From contig LJRV01000216.1 of NCBI GenBank assembly GCA_001612575.1, positions 48,860 through 105,322 on the forward strand: DNA of 56,463 nucleotides. The letters are read 5' to 3'. This DNA comes from Streptobacillus notomytis (lineage in GTDB: Bacteria > Fusobacteriota > Fusobacteriia > Fusobacteriales > Leptotrichiaceae). Of the stretch, positions 28,831-39,428 are shown piece by piece. The notes below the pieces were generated by a model that was not told the origin of the DNA, searched no databases, and saw only the letters and a program-made list of their open reading frames with translations. Within the stretch, counting starts at the first letter, position 1; each line of letters begins with the position of its first letter. Made by a program: the position numbers and the translations under genes.

Positions 28831-31800
28831 ATGAACTGTAAGCATAAATTATTATTATTTATACTAATAGGTAAAATTAGTATCTCAAATATTGGTAGAA
28901 GCGATATAGATTGGATTACTAATTACGAAGATTTTGCAATGAATAGTGGCAAGTATGAGATAGGTAGAAAAAACGTTATAGTTTATAAAAAAGATGGAAC
29001 TATATCAGGTGTAATAAAGGAGCCTATACCTAATTTTGATGGGGTAATTGATGATGGAAATTTTGCACTATGGGGAGATTCTCAGATTCTAAGTGGTGTA
29101 TTACATATTGATAATCCAAGACACTTTACTTTTTCTAAAAGGCATATAAGAAAAGATGTAGAACTTTATTATGGATATATGAGTTCATATCATCAAGATA
29201 TATATGAAAAATTTTCTGAAAATATAGAAGGATATTATAGATTAGGTATTGGTGATGATTACTTATTAGTTAGAACTAATAAGATAGCTTTTGATGCTCA
29301 TGTTAATGAAGGTATAACAGAAGGAGATTGGCACAGAATTGAAAAAGGAGATTTACTTGCAAGAGTTGGCGCTGGAACTAATGTTGAGGCTATAGATATT
29401 GGTTTAGAAAAATATGCAGCTAAATATGGTAATTTTGCTGGGGGATTAAATAGAGTTAGAAATAAATTTCAACTTGGTTTAGTTGGAACAGATAAAACTA
29501 TAGAATTAAGAATAGAAAAAGAAGCTGAAACTCCACTTGATTCGGCAGCTAAACCTGGAGATAGTGGTTCTCCTTTGTTTTTATGGGATTCTGCTAACAA
29601 AAAATGGTTGATTGCTTCAAGTAATAGTGCTGGAAAAAATTTGGGATATGAAAAGAGATCTAAACTTTTAAGTAATCCATATGCTTATAAAAAGTGGAAA
29701 GATAGTTTAACAGATAAAGAGATTACAGAAGATAACGTAAAATTTGATAATGGAAAATTGAAAGTTGGAGATGAGGTTAGAAGTTTTGATGAGAATAATA
29801 TAAAAAATAATTATTATTATAATAAAATTTCTTTTAATATAACTTCACAATATGAGAGATTAGATGAAAAAATGACTAAAGTTAAAAATCAGATATTTGA
29901 TAAACAAGGATTGATTGTTGATGTAAATGGTACAACAGATACAGGATCAGCAAGACTTGAATTTAAACAAGATGCAACTTTAAAAGGTAGTGGTAGTTTA
30001 TCAACCGCGGGTTTTGTTGTATATAAAGGAGCAACTTTAAATTATGAATTAAAGATTAATAGAGGAAATATAGTTAGGAAAATAGGTAAAGGGAAGTTAG
30101 TTATTAAAAATACTGGTAATAATGAAGGAGACTTAAATTTAGGTGGAGGAGAAACAGAGCTTCAAACTACTGGAGGGTATGCTGCTAAAAATATTAAATT
30201 GGCACAAGGAGCTAAATTAACTATAAATAAAGCAGAACAGATTAATGATAATAATGTAATGTTTGGACATAGGGGAGGGACTTTAAATTTAAATGGAGTT
30301 GATTTGAGTTTTAAGGATATTTATCATTTGGATAAAAATGCTAATATAGTAAATGAAAATAATGATAAAAAGTCAACATTTAAATTTATTTCAGAAGGTG
30401 GTAAAACATTTCTTGGTCTTATTAAAACGAGCGGTGGAAATAGAGTATTTTTGGGAAGTTTTAAAGGTAACTTAGATTTAGTGTATAACCCATATTATGA
30501 TCATGTTAGTTGGTCTATAAGAAGTGAAAATACAAATATTAAAGGAAAATTTGATATTGAAAAGGGTCATGTAAAAATTGAAAGAGATGCTATTGTTCAT
30601 GGATATAATAATTTGGTGTATGAAGATGAGTATAGAGAAGTTAAATTTAAATCTGAAAGTATTAATGTTAAAAATAGTTCTAAATTATCAATTAATAGGG
30701 GAGCTAAGGTAGAATCAAATATTAACATAGAAGGAAATGCGAGTTTAGAAATGCTTCTTTTAGGAACTGTAAAAAATATACCCAAGCCTTATGAGGGAGC
30801 TAGAACAGAAAAAGAAATTAATGAAACTATAATCAAGGGAAGTATTAATTTTAAAAATAATGATACGAATAGTGTTAATTTTAGAGCAAATATTGAAAAT
30901 AATAATATAGCTACAATATATTCAAAACTTAGTGGTAAGATTAATTCTATAAAAGAATCATCAGGATTATTACATTTAAAAAATGAAGATAATTCAGGTT
31001 TAGAAGGTAAAATTGAAATTACTGGTGGAAGATTAAAGATTAATAATGAAAAAACTTTGGGGAATGTTAATGTATCAATAAAAAATAATTCTATTTTTGA
31101 AGTAGAAAATAATGGATCTAATTTAGGAAATTTACTTAATAAAATAGATAAAAATTCAGTAGGATTTTTAATTTTAGATAAAGATATTTCAAGTATTGAT
31201 AAAAGCTATAAAGATTACCCTAACTTATATCTAGGAAGTAGAAAAAATATTACTATAGGTAGTGATGATAAATCTATAGATTCAAGTATTAAAACTTTAA
31301 ATTTAGGTGGAGATTATGGAATTGTAACATTAAAAGGACTTGATAAAACAAATTCTTTATCTAAAATAAATGTTGGAAATGGAATAGATAATTCGGTTGT
31401 AGTAATAGATAGTAATGATAGTAAGAAAATAGATACAGATATTAATGTATCTAAGAATTCAAGCCTATATTTCTTAAAAAATAATCATTTAAAATCTGTT
31501 GGAAATTCTGGAAATATAGTACTTAGGGATAAGAGTTTAAAAATAGATAAATATACTTCAAATAATGGTAGAATTAACATTCAGTTAAGTGAAATGAATA
31601 AAAAAATACTTGAAATTGAAAATGCAGATAAAGATGTAGATGTTTTAGTTAAACTTAAAGATAATTTAATAAATAGATTGATATATAATAATGAGAAATT
31701 GGATCTTGTAAAAGTTAAAAATAAGCAAGTAAAAGTTTTAAACCTTCAAGAATATGAAAGTGTCTATGAACTTTCTTTAAAAAAAGATGAAGATAATATT

Positions 31801-32691
31801 TTTAGGTTACATTCTAATGTTAAAATTGATGTTTTAAATAAGTTGCATATGTTTGATGAACTATATTTAATTAATGATATAACTAATGAGTTGAAGTATA
31901 GAAATATTATTGAAGCTAATTATGTAAATTATACAAAAATAAATAAGGAACATTTAAAGTTTAATAGTACAGAATACAAGAATAAAATCAATTTTAATGG
32001 AGTAGAAATTAATTTTGAAAAATCTAGTGACGTAAATAAACTTAAAATTTCAGGTGGTTTTAATTTTAAAGTTTTGGGAAGTAGTTTGACTACGGATGTT
32101 AAGGAGAAAAAAGAACAATTTAATAAAACTTTTGTTTCTATAGTGATGGTTCCTAAGTTAGGGGTTAAGTATAATTTATTTGATATTGATTTAGGATTAG
32201 GAATAAATACTGTAGTTGTAAATAATAGTTCTAAAAATGATACTTTAATATATTTAAATAATTCATTAAATATAGGGATAAATCCAAAGTTTAAGATAAA
32301 TAATAACCTATACATTCATTACTTAAATAAAATTGGGTATAAGTTAAATCCTATGTTAACTGAAACTATGAAAAATGCAGAAAGTGAGTATACAATATCA
32401 CATAAAAATCCTGTTAGTGTGTACTATGAAACAGGAATTAAATTAGAGCATAAATATGTAGATTTCTTTACTAAGGCTAATGTTGAATATAACTGGGGTA
32501 TGTATGAGATTTCTAATAAAGGAAAAAAAATAGTAAATAGTTTTAAAGATGATTGGAGAGTTAATATAAAAACAGGGTTTGAATTTAAACCTACTGAAAA
32601 AATATATATTAATTTAAACCTTGATGCAAACGTGTATCAAAAATCATATGGTAAGTATGTGTTTAAGTTGGGAACAGGGTATAACTGGTAA
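28831..32691 (+). CDS. S6-family serine protease autotransporter 4
   Basis: 1286 residues from the ATG at 28831. An in-frame ATG at 28801 exists, but 28831 carries the initiation region GAAAGGGTAATTATG seen in the sister genes and starts directly with the signal peptide. The S6 triad is His92 (GVLH), Asp143 (DDYLLVRTN) and Ser245 (GDSGSP). Short-type passenger with a small local insertion (about residues 528-545, where TFLGL precedes the usual VFLGSF), and a C-terminal barrel ending GTGYNW. The protease domain groups with copy 5: both read WITNYEDFA where the other copies have NYEDF or DYEDF without the added WIT. Confidence 0.9.
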   Translation: MNCKHKLLLFILIGKISISNIGRSDIDWITNYEDFAMNSGKYEIGRKNVIVYKKDGTISGVIKEPIPNFDGVIDDGNFALWGDSQILSGVLHIDNPRHFTFSKRHIRKDVELYYGYMSSYHQDIYEKFSENIEGYYRLGIGDDYLLVRTNKIAFDAHVNEGITEGDWHRIEKGDLLARVGAGTNVEAIDIGLEKYAAKYGNFAGGLNRVRNKFQLGLVGTDKTIELRIEKEAETPLDSAAKPGDSGSPLFLWDSANKKWLIASSNSAGKNLGYEKRSKLLSNPYAYKKWKDSLTDKEITEDNVKFDNGKLKVGDEVRSFDENNIKNNYYYNKISFNITSQYERLDEKMTKVKNQIFDKQGLIVDVNGTTDTGSARLEFKQDATLKGSGSLSTAGFVVYKGATLNYELKINRGNIVRKIGKGKLVIKNTGNNEGDLNLGGGETELQTTGGYAAKNIKLAQGAKLTINKAEQINDNNVMFGHRGGTLNLNGVDLSFKDIYHLDKNANIVNENNDKKSTFKFISEGGKTFLGLIKTSGGNRVFLGSFKGNLDLVYNPYYDHVSWSIRSENTNIKGKFDIEKGHVKIERDAIVHGYNNLVYEDEYREVKFKSESINVKNSSKLSINRGAKVESNINIEGNASLEMLLLGTVKNIPKPYEGARTEKEINETIIKGSINFKNNDTNSVNFRANIENNNIATIYSKLSGKINSIKESSGLLHLKNEDNSGLEGKIEITGGRLKINNEKTLGNVNVSIKNNSIFEVENNGSNLGNLLNKIDKNSVGFLILDKDISSIDKSYKDYPNLYLGSRKNITIGSDDKSIDSSIKTLNLGGDYGIVTLKGLDKTNSLSKINVGNGIDNSVVVIDSNDSKKIDTDINVSKNSSLYFLKNNHLKSVGNSGNIVLRDKSLKIDKYTSNNGRINIQLSEMNKKILEIENADKDVDVLVKLKDNLINRLIYNNEKLDLVKVKNKQVKVLNLQEYESVYELSLKKDEDNIFRLHSNVKIDVLNKLHMFDELYLINDITNELKYRNIIEANYVNYTKINKEHLKFNSTEYKNKINFNGVEINFEKSSDVNKLKISGGFNFKVLGSSLTTDVKEKKEQFNKTFVSIVMVPKLGVKYNLFDIDLGLGINTVVVNNSSKNDTLIYLNNSLNIGINPKFKINNNLYIHYLNKIGYKLNPMLTETMKNAESEYTISHKNPVSVYYETGIKLEHKYVDFFTKANVEYNWGMYEISNKGKKIVNSFKDDWRVNIKTGFEFKPTEKIYINLNLDANVYQKSYGKYVFKLGTGYNW

Positions 32692-32746
32692 TATAGTATA
32701 ATTTATAAATATTTTTATAATCACTAAAATATCTGAAAGGATAATT

Positions 32747-35700
32747 ATGAATTATAAACATAAATTGTTTTTGATCCTTATATTAACAGGAAAGATTACA
32801 ATTTCTAATACAGGTAGAGGGGACATAGAATGGATTACTAACTATGAAGATTTTGCAACTAATAAAGGAAAATATTCTATAGGAAGAAAAGGTGTAATAG
32901 TATATAAAAAAGATGGAACAGAATCTGGAAAGATAAAACAGCCTATACCAAATTTTGATGGTGTAATTGATGCAGGAAACTTTGCTTTATGGGGAGACCC
33001 TCAATTATTAACAGGGGTAAAACACGTTGATCATCCTACTAATTTTACTTTTTCTAAAAGGCATATAAGAGATGATGTAGAACTTTATTCAGGATACAAA
33101 GATTCAACTAAGGAAGAAAAATATAAGAAATTTTCTGAGGGAGTTGAAGGATATTATAGATTAAATATAGGTTTAGATTATTCATTAATTAGGACTAATA
33201 AAGTTATCTTTGATGCATATATTCCAGAAGGAGTAGCTAAGGAAGATTGGGATAGGATTCAAGAAGAGGACCTGCTTGCAAGGGTTGGTGGAGGATTAAA
33301 TTATATAGCTATTGATAAGGGGAAAGAAGAAAAAATAACCAAATATGGAAACCTAGCAGGAGGTTTAAATAAGGTTAAAAAAAAGTATGAAGATGGTATT
33401 GGTCAAATAGATAGAAATATAGAACTTGTAATAGAAAAAGAAGCTAAAACTCCTCTTGATTCAGGAACTAAACCAGGAGATAGTGGTTCACCACTTTTTT
33501 GGTGGGATAAAGAAAATAATAAATGGTTAATAGCCTCAAGTAATAGTAGTGGAATTGGAACAGGATATGGTAAGGAATCTAGACTTTTAAGTAATCCAGA
33601 AATGTATGAAAAATGGAAAGAGGGTTTAACAGATAAAGAAATTAAAGAAGATAATGTAATATTTGAAAATGGATTATTAAAGGTTAATAATGTAGATAGA
33701 AAATTTGATGATAAAAATCGGAGAGATCAATTTTTTAATAAAATATATCAACATGTAAATTCACTAAATGATAAAATAGATGAAAAAATGATTTTTGCTA
33801 AAAATCAAATATTTAATAAAGAGAATTTAGAAGTTGATGTAAAAGGAGAAACAGATACTGGGTCTGCAAGACTAGAATTTAAAAAGAATACAACATTAAA
33901 AGGCAGTGGTAAACTAACAACTGCCGGTTTTGTCGTACATAAAAATGCTACTTTAACATACAAGTTAAATTTTGGACAAAATAATATAGTTAGAAAAATA
34001 GGAGAAGGTAAATTAATCATTAAATCTGATGGTAGAAATTATGGAGAATTAAACCTAGGTGGAGGAGAAACAGTACTTGAAAATGAGGAAGGTGTTGCAG
34101 CCTCAGTAATTAGATTAGCCCAAGGTGCTAAGTTAACTATAAATAGAGCAGATCAGATAAGTGATAATAACGTAGTATTTGGTCATAGAGGTGGAACTTT
34201 AAACTTAAATGGAACTAATTTAGAATTTAAAGATATTTATCATATGGATAAGGATGTTAAAATAGTAAATGAAAATGAAGAGACTAATAAAAAATCAATA
34301 TTTACATTTAAACCATCTGGAGAAGAAAGAGTCTTTTTAGGTAGTTTTAAGGGTAATTTAGATTTGGTATATAGTTCAAGTTCTAATAATAGTAAATGGT
34401 CAATAAGAAGTGAAGAAACAGAAATTAAAGGTAAATTTGATATAGAAAATGGTAATGTGAAAATTGAAGGAGATAATGTATTACATGGATATGATAATTT
34501 AGTGTATAAGGATGAATATAAAGAAGCTAATTTTAAATCTGAGAGCATTAATGTTAAGAATTCTTCAATATTATCAGTTAATAGAGGTGCTAAAGTTGAA
34601 TCAAAAATTAATATTGATAAAAATGCAAGCTTAGAAATCAATGCTTTAGGTATAGTTAAAGATATTCTTAAACCTTATGATAATGTTAAATCAGAAAAAG
34701 AAATTAATGAGACTGTAATTAAAGGTGCTATTGAGTTTAAAAATTCTATGGAAGATAAAGATTATTTTAAGACTAATTTTAAGGCAAATGTTGAAAATAA
34801 TAATGTTGCTAAAATAGAAGCAGAAATTAAAGGAAATGTTAAAGCGATAAAAGAGGGTTCAGGATTACTTCACTTAACAAAAGAAAGAAATTCAGAACTA
34901 AAAGGTAGTTTTGAAGTTAAAGGTGGAAAATTAAAGATTAATAAAGAATCAACTTTAGGATCTTCTAAGATATCAATAGAAAATAATTCTGTGTTTGAAG
35001 TAGAAAATAATAATAATGAAATAAGAAATTTACTTGATAAGATAGAAAAGTCATCAAAAGGAGTTTTAAGTTTAGGTAAAGATATTTCAAGTATTGATAA
35101 AAAGTATAAGGATTACTCTAATCTGTATTTAGGAAGTAATAAAAGTATTACTATAGGTAGTGAGAATGAAGCTATAGATTCAGAGATTAAAACTTTAAAT
35201 TTAGGTGGAGATAATGGCACTGTTACTTTAAAAGGTCTTGATAAGTCAAGTAGTTTATCTAAATTAAATGTTGGTGATGGTGAAAATAGAGGAACAGTAG
35301 TAATAGATAAAATAGGTAAGAGTAATACTAGTTTAAGTATAGATGTAAAAAAGGGAATAAATTTAAAGATTAATAATAATGATAACAGTAATAAGATTGT
35401 TAAATTAATTTATGGTTCTAGTATTGATAGCAAATATAAAAATATTTTAAAAGAAGATTCAGAAGGAGTAGCATATATAGAATCTTGGTCTGATTCTATT
35501 AATGATAATAAGATTGCAGTTGGAGTAGCAAAAGGAAAAGAAGTAGATTTAAACGAGGATAAGAGTAATAGTAAAAACTATTTTTCTGGAGAAGGAAAGT
35601 TAAATATTAATTATGAACTTAAAGATAAGGAATTAACAGTTGATGGTCAATATTTTTCAGGTGGTGTAATTGAACTTAAGAAAAAGTCAGAAAACTATAA

Positions 35701-38700
35701 AAATAATGTTACTGTTATGGGTAATAAAGAAGGTAAAAATGAGGGAGATATTACTTTAAGGCTAGGAGATAGTAAAGCTATAGGTTCAGATAGTAAAATA
35801 CTAGTTAAAGATGGTGGAAAATTAGACTTAAATGGTAATGATCTAGAAGCTAGAATAGATGAAAATAATAATAAATATGGAAGTATAATAAATAAGAATG
35901 CTAAAAGTTCAACTTTAACAATAAATGCAGATGAAAAAGATTTATCATTTAATAATAGGTTAGTTGGTAATATTAATATAGTTAAAAAAGGAAATAAGGC
36001 TATAGAATTTACTAATGAAGAAAACTATTTTAATGAGACTGGTATAAAAGAGATTTTAGTTAAAGAAGGACAACTAAATTATTTTAATTCAAAACCTTTA
36101 AAAAATACTAAGATTAATATAGAAAATGGCTCTACATTAAAGATTAAAACAGAACAAGTTATTTCAGAAGTTATTGCAAATGGAGGTAAGATAAAAGTTG
36201 AGTCATTTACAGATAGTTTAAAAGAGGAAAAAAGTACTAATTTTTCTAAGTTAACATTACAAAAAGATTTGGTTGTTGAAGGGCCGGCTAATAAGGGTAA
36301 AGTTACATATACTTATATTAATTTAGCTGGAAATAAGATTACTTTAAAAAATCAATCTATAAGTAGAAGTAATTTTTCTGATAATGAAAAAAGATTAAAA
36401 GGAGAAGTAATATTTGATAATTCAGTATACTACTTATCTAGAATAAATGACACTATTTTATATAATAGGAATATTAGTAAACTTACATTAGATAATTCTA
36501 ATATGACATTAAAAGGGTATAATATAATAAATGGTAATAGTGATAAATTAGTTAAGATTGAAGTACAAGGTAAGTCTACTATAGCTAATGTTAGGGAAAA
36601 TATAAATAATAGTTATTCAATAACTTATTTATATAACCCAATAACTATAAAAGAAAATTCTTCTTTAACTTTATCATCAAATGATAATAATAGTAGTTAT
36701 TTTAGTATTAGCTCTAAGATTAAAGGACAGGGTAAGATAATACTTGAACAAATTAGTAATGGATCTATAAGAATAACTGATAATTTTAAAGATTTTAATG
36801 GAAGTATAGAAGCAGCTGATAATTCTAAAGACAAAGAATTTAAATTCTATATCACTTCATCAAGGGAAGAAGATAGAATATTAGGATATAAATTTATTAA
36901 TGGAAATTATTCTAATGTTACAGTATTATCATTAGGGTTCAAGAATATAAAAGAATTTACAGGTAAGATTCATAGTTCAGGAGACGTATTATTAATAGGT
37001 AAAGATGCCCTTACAACTAATGGTAAAATTGTGGTTGATAATAAAAATGTAATTTTCAGAACTGAAGAAGATTCAGTGATGGACAAGATGGATATAGAAG
37101 CTGAAAATAATAATAATAGAATCACCAAAAAAGAATATACTTCTAAAATTATTAAAGAAGGAATTGGAAATCTTACTATTAATAATATAACTACTAAGAA
37201 TATTAATAATATAGATATTAATGGAGGAAGTCTAACAATTAATAACGATATTTTAAATAAGGAAGAAAGTAAGTATAGTTTAAATGGAAACACTAAATTG
37301 ATTGCTGATTTTAAAAATGAGGAAGAATTTAAAGCTAAGATAACAGGATCAGGTGATTTCTTACAAAAAGGAAGTAAGAAAGTTACTATTAATTCTAAAC
37401 TTTTAGAAAATACAGGTAATTTAGAATTAAATGGAGAACTTGATTTAAAATTAGATAATGATACAGTTTTAAAACAAAAATTAATTGGAAATGAAAGTGG
37501 AAAATTAAATGTAGTTAGCTCTGATAATGAAACTAAAGAATTAGAAATAAATAAAGAATTATCTAAGTTTAATGGTACTATTAATATAGAAAAAGGGAAT
37601 TTATCTTTAAATATACAAGATGGTGTAATAAATAATAAGATAACTGGAGATAAGACTTTATCTAACAAAAATGAAAGACAATTAATATTAAATAACATAG
37701 ATGAGTTTAAAGGAACTGTTGAATCAAGTAAAGGAGATGTATTACTTAAGTTTAATAATAGTTCAGCCATTTCTAAATACAGTATAAATGGTGGTAATAT
37801 TAAGATTAATAGTAATATAGATATAGATTTGACTAGTAAATCATTTGAGAATAAGGGAGATAAATCATTAGTTAAATTAGGTGAGACTAAGTTAACGTTA
37901 GATTCTAAAAATTTAAAGGATATTAAAAATATATCTGTGGATGCAGGTACCTTATTGTTAAAGAAAAATAATGAAAGTAATCAAGAAAGTATTGAAGCAA
38001 GCCTTAATATTAACAAAAATGCTAATTTAAATCTTCTAGATGATATAAATATTAAGTCAATTACAAACTCTGGTGATATTATCCTTAAAGAAAAAGTATT
38101 AAAAATAGGTGAATATAAATCAAATGGTGGTAAATTTGAGATTCATTTAAAAGAAAAGGATAAAAATTTACTAGAAATTGAAAATTCAGATAAGGATATA
38201 AATGCTTTAGTTAAGATTGAGAAAGATATAGTAGATAAAATTATCTATAATAGTGATAAATTTAATGTTGCAAAGATTTCAGATCGTAATTTAAATATTT
38301 TAAATCTTGAAGAATATGATAGTGTTTATGAACTTGATGTGGAAAAAGATAAAAACAATGTTTACAAATTATATTCCATGATTAAAGCAGATGCACTTAA
38401 TAAATTATACATGTTTAATGAATTAGATTTAATAAATAGTGTAAACAGTGAATTAAAATATAGAAATATTATTGAAGCCAATTATGTAAGCTATAACAAA
38501 ATAGATAAAGATTATCTAGATATGAAGCATAATTCACTTTTAGATAAGGATATGTATAAAGAAGAAAAATCAACTGAAAATATTGCTAAAACAGAATACA
38601 AAAACAAACTTCATGGAAATGGAGTAGAAATTAATTTTGAAAGAGCTAATGATGTAAGTAAGCTTAAGATATCAGGAGGATTTAATTTTAAAGTATTAGG

Positions 38701-39313
38701 TAATGTTTTAACTACAGATGTTAAAACTAAAGAAGCAATTACACAAAAATTTGTATCAATAGGAATAATACCTAAATTTGGTATAAAGTACAAATACTTT
38801 GATATTAATCTAGGATTAGGTTTAAATACTATTGTTGTAAATAATAAGTTTAAGAATGATAATTTAATATATTTAAATAATACTTTAAATATAGGATTAA
38901 ATCCTAAGTTTAAAGTAAATAAAGATATTTCAATAAAGTACTTAAATAAAGTAGGGTATAAAATAAATACATTATTAACTGATAGTATTTCTAAAGATAA
39001 ATTAGTTAAATATGATATATCTCATAAGAAACCAATTAGTATATATTATGAGACAGGAGTTAGATTAGAACATAGATATGTAGATTTTTATACTAAATCT
39101 AATGTAGAGTATAATTTTTCTAATTATGAAATATCTAATAATGGAAAGAGTATAGAAAATAGTTTTAAAGATGATTGGAGAGTTAATATGAATATGGGGT
39201 TTGAATTTAAACCAACAGAGAGGGTATACATTAATTTAGACTTTGATGCAAATATATATCAAAAATCATATGGTAAGTATGTGTTTAAGTTGGGAACAGG
39301 GTATAATTGGTAA
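32747..39313 (+). CDS. S6-family serine protease autotransporter 5 (long form)
   Basis: 2188 residues. Signal peptide MNYKHKLFLILILTG. The S6 triad is His93 (GVKH), Asp144 (LDYSLIRTN) and Ser246 (GDSGSP). Residues about 852-1748 hold the long passenger block also present in copy 3. The linker before the barrel has an extra stretch of about 20 residues (around DMKHNSLLDKD). Ends GTGYNW. The gap to copy 4 is 55 bp, with no convincing promoter, so it may be co-transcribed with it. DNA at 33986-34256 is almost identical to copy 1, although the protease domains of copies 1 and 5 are less alike. Confidence 0.9.
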   Translation: MNYKHKLFLILILTGKITISNTGRGDIEWITNYEDFATNKGKYSIGRKGVIVYKKDGTESGKIKQPIPNFDGVIDAGNFALWGDPQLLTGVKHVDHPTNFTFSKRHIRDDVELYSGYKDSTKEEKYKKFSEGVEGYYRLNIGLDYSLIRTNKVIFDAYIPEGVAKEDWDRIQEEDLLARVGGGLNYIAIDKGKEEKITKYGNLAGGLNKVKKKYEDGIGQIDRNIELVIEKEAKTPLDSGTKPGDSGSPLFWWDKENNKWLIASSNSSGIGTGYGKESRLLSNPEMYEKWKEGLTDKEIKEDNVIFENGLLKVNNVDRKFDDKNRRDQFFNKIYQHVNSLNDKIDEKMIFAKNQIFNKENLEVDVKGETDTGSARLEFKKNTTLKGSGKLTTAGFVVHKNATLTYKLNFGQNNIVRKIGEGKLIIKSDGRNYGELNLGGGETVLENEEGVAASVIRLAQGAKLTINRADQISDNNVVFGHRGGTLNLNGTNLEFKDIYHMDKDVKIVNENEETNKKSIFTFKPSGEERVFLGSFKGNLDLVYSSSSNNSKWSIRSEETEIKGKFDIENGNVKIEGDNVLHGYDNLVYKDEYKEANFKSESINVKNSSILSVNRGAKVESKINIDKNASLEINALGIVKDILKPYDNVKSEKEINETVIKGAIEFKNSMEDKDYFKTNFKANVENNNVAKIEAEIKGNVKAIKEGSGLLHLTKERNSELKGSFEVKGGKLKINKESTLGSSKISIENNSVFEVENNNNEIRNLLDKIEKSSKGVLSLGKDISSIDKKYKDYSNLYLGSNKSITIGSENEAIDSEIKTLNLGGDNGTVTLKGLDKSSSLSKLNVGDGENRGTVVIDKIGKSNTSLSIDVKKGINLKINNNDNSNKIVKLIYGSSIDSKYKNILKEDSEGVAYIESWSDSINDNKIAVGVAKGKEVDLNEDKSNSKNYFSGEGKLNINYELKDKELTVDGQYFSGGVIELKKKSENYKNNVTVMGNKEGKNEGDITLRLGDSKAIGSDSKILVKDGGKLDLNGNDLEARIDENNNKYGSIINKNAKSSTLTINADEKDLSFNNRLVGNINIVKKGNKAIEFTNEENYFNETGIKEILVKEGQLNYFNSKPLKNTKINIENGSTLKIKTEQVISEVIANGGKIKVESFTDSLKEEKSTNFSKLTLQKDLVVEGPANKGKVTYTYINLAGNKITLKNQSISRSNFSDNEKRLKGEVIFDNSVYYLSRINDTILYNRNISKLTLDNSNMTLKGYNIINGNSDKLVKIEVQGKSTIANVRENINNSYSITYLYNPITIKENSSLTLSSNDNNSSYFSISSKIKGQGKIILEQISNGSIRITDNFKDFNGSIEAADNSKDKEFKFYITSSREEDRILGYKFINGNYSNVTVLSLGFKNIKEFTGKIHSSGDVLLIGKDALTTNGKIVVDNKNVIFRTEEDSVMDKMDIEAENNNNRITKKEYTSKIIKEGIGNLTINNITTKNINNIDINGGSLTINNDILNKEESKYSLNGNTKLIADFKNEEEFKAKITGSGDFLQKGSKKVTINSKLLENTGNLELNGELDLKLDNDTVLKQKLIGNESGKLNVVSSDNETKELEINKELSKFNGTINIEKGNLSLNIQDGVINNKITGDKTLSNKNERQLILNNIDEFKGTVESSKGDVLLKFNNSSAISKYSINGGNIKINSNIDIDLTSKSFENKGDKSLVKLGETKLTLDSKNLKDIKNISVDAGTLLLKKNNESNQESIEASLNINKNANLNLLDDINIKSITNSGDIILKEKVLKIGEYKSNGGKFEIHLKEKDKNLLEIENSDKDINALVKIEKDIVDKIIYNSDKFNVAKISDRNLNILNLEEYDSVYELDVEKDKNNVYKLYSMIKADALNKLYMFNELDLINSVNSELKYRNIIEANYVSYNKIDKDYLDMKHNSLLDKDMYKEEKSTENIAKTEYKNKLHGNGVEINFERANDVSKLKISGGFNFKVLGNVLTTDVKTKEAITQKFVSIGIIPKFGIKYKYFDINLGLGLNTIVVNNKFKNDNLIYLNNTLNIGLNPKFKVNKDISIKYLNKVGYKINTLLTDSISKDKLVKYDISHKKPISIYYETGVRLEHRYVDFYTKSNVEYNFSNYEISNNGKSIENSFKDDWRVNMNMGFEFKPTERVYINLDFDANIYQKSYGKYVFKLGTGYNW
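33986..34256 (+). repeat. Gene-conversion tract shared with autotransporter 1
   Basis: The partner of 15528-15798: 271 bp, collinear, with differences confined to about 20 bp in the middle. Confidence 0.85.
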
Positions 39314-39337
39314 TATAAAAAATAAATTTTATAATTA

Positions 39338-39366
39338 TTGAATTTTACAGTATTAAGAGGTATAAT
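39338..39366 (+). promoter_or_regulatory. Promoter of the cas9-cas1-cas2 operon
   Basis: TTGAAT (39338-39343) and TATAAT (39361-39366), exactly 17 bp apart. The -10 box lies in the first of two tandem 29-bp repeats. The second copy carries another TATAAT at 39390-39395 but without a good -35 box. Confidence 0.65.
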
Positions 39367-39414
39367 TTTAAATATAGATAATTAGGAGGTATAATTTTAA
39401 ATATAGATAATTAG
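39357..39414 (+). repeat. Two exact 29-bp tandem repeats in the cas9 leader
   Basis: The unit begins GAGGTATAATTTT and ends GATAATTAG. Copies at 39357-39385 and 39386-39414 are identical, and a partial third (GAGG) merges into the cas9 ribosome-binding site AGGAGG. Each copy carries a -10-like TATAAT and a GAGG element. Confidence 0.9.
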
Positions 39415-39428
39415 GAGGGAAATATTAG

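Noticed and set aside
36970-37770. 266-codon minus-strand open frame inside autotransporter 5
   Set aside because: Same type of antisense shadow, with no initiation signal.
39314-39356. Terminator between autotransporter 5 and cas9
   Set aside because: No stable stem with a T-run could be found; transcription may run into the cas operon, but this cannot be shown from the sequence.
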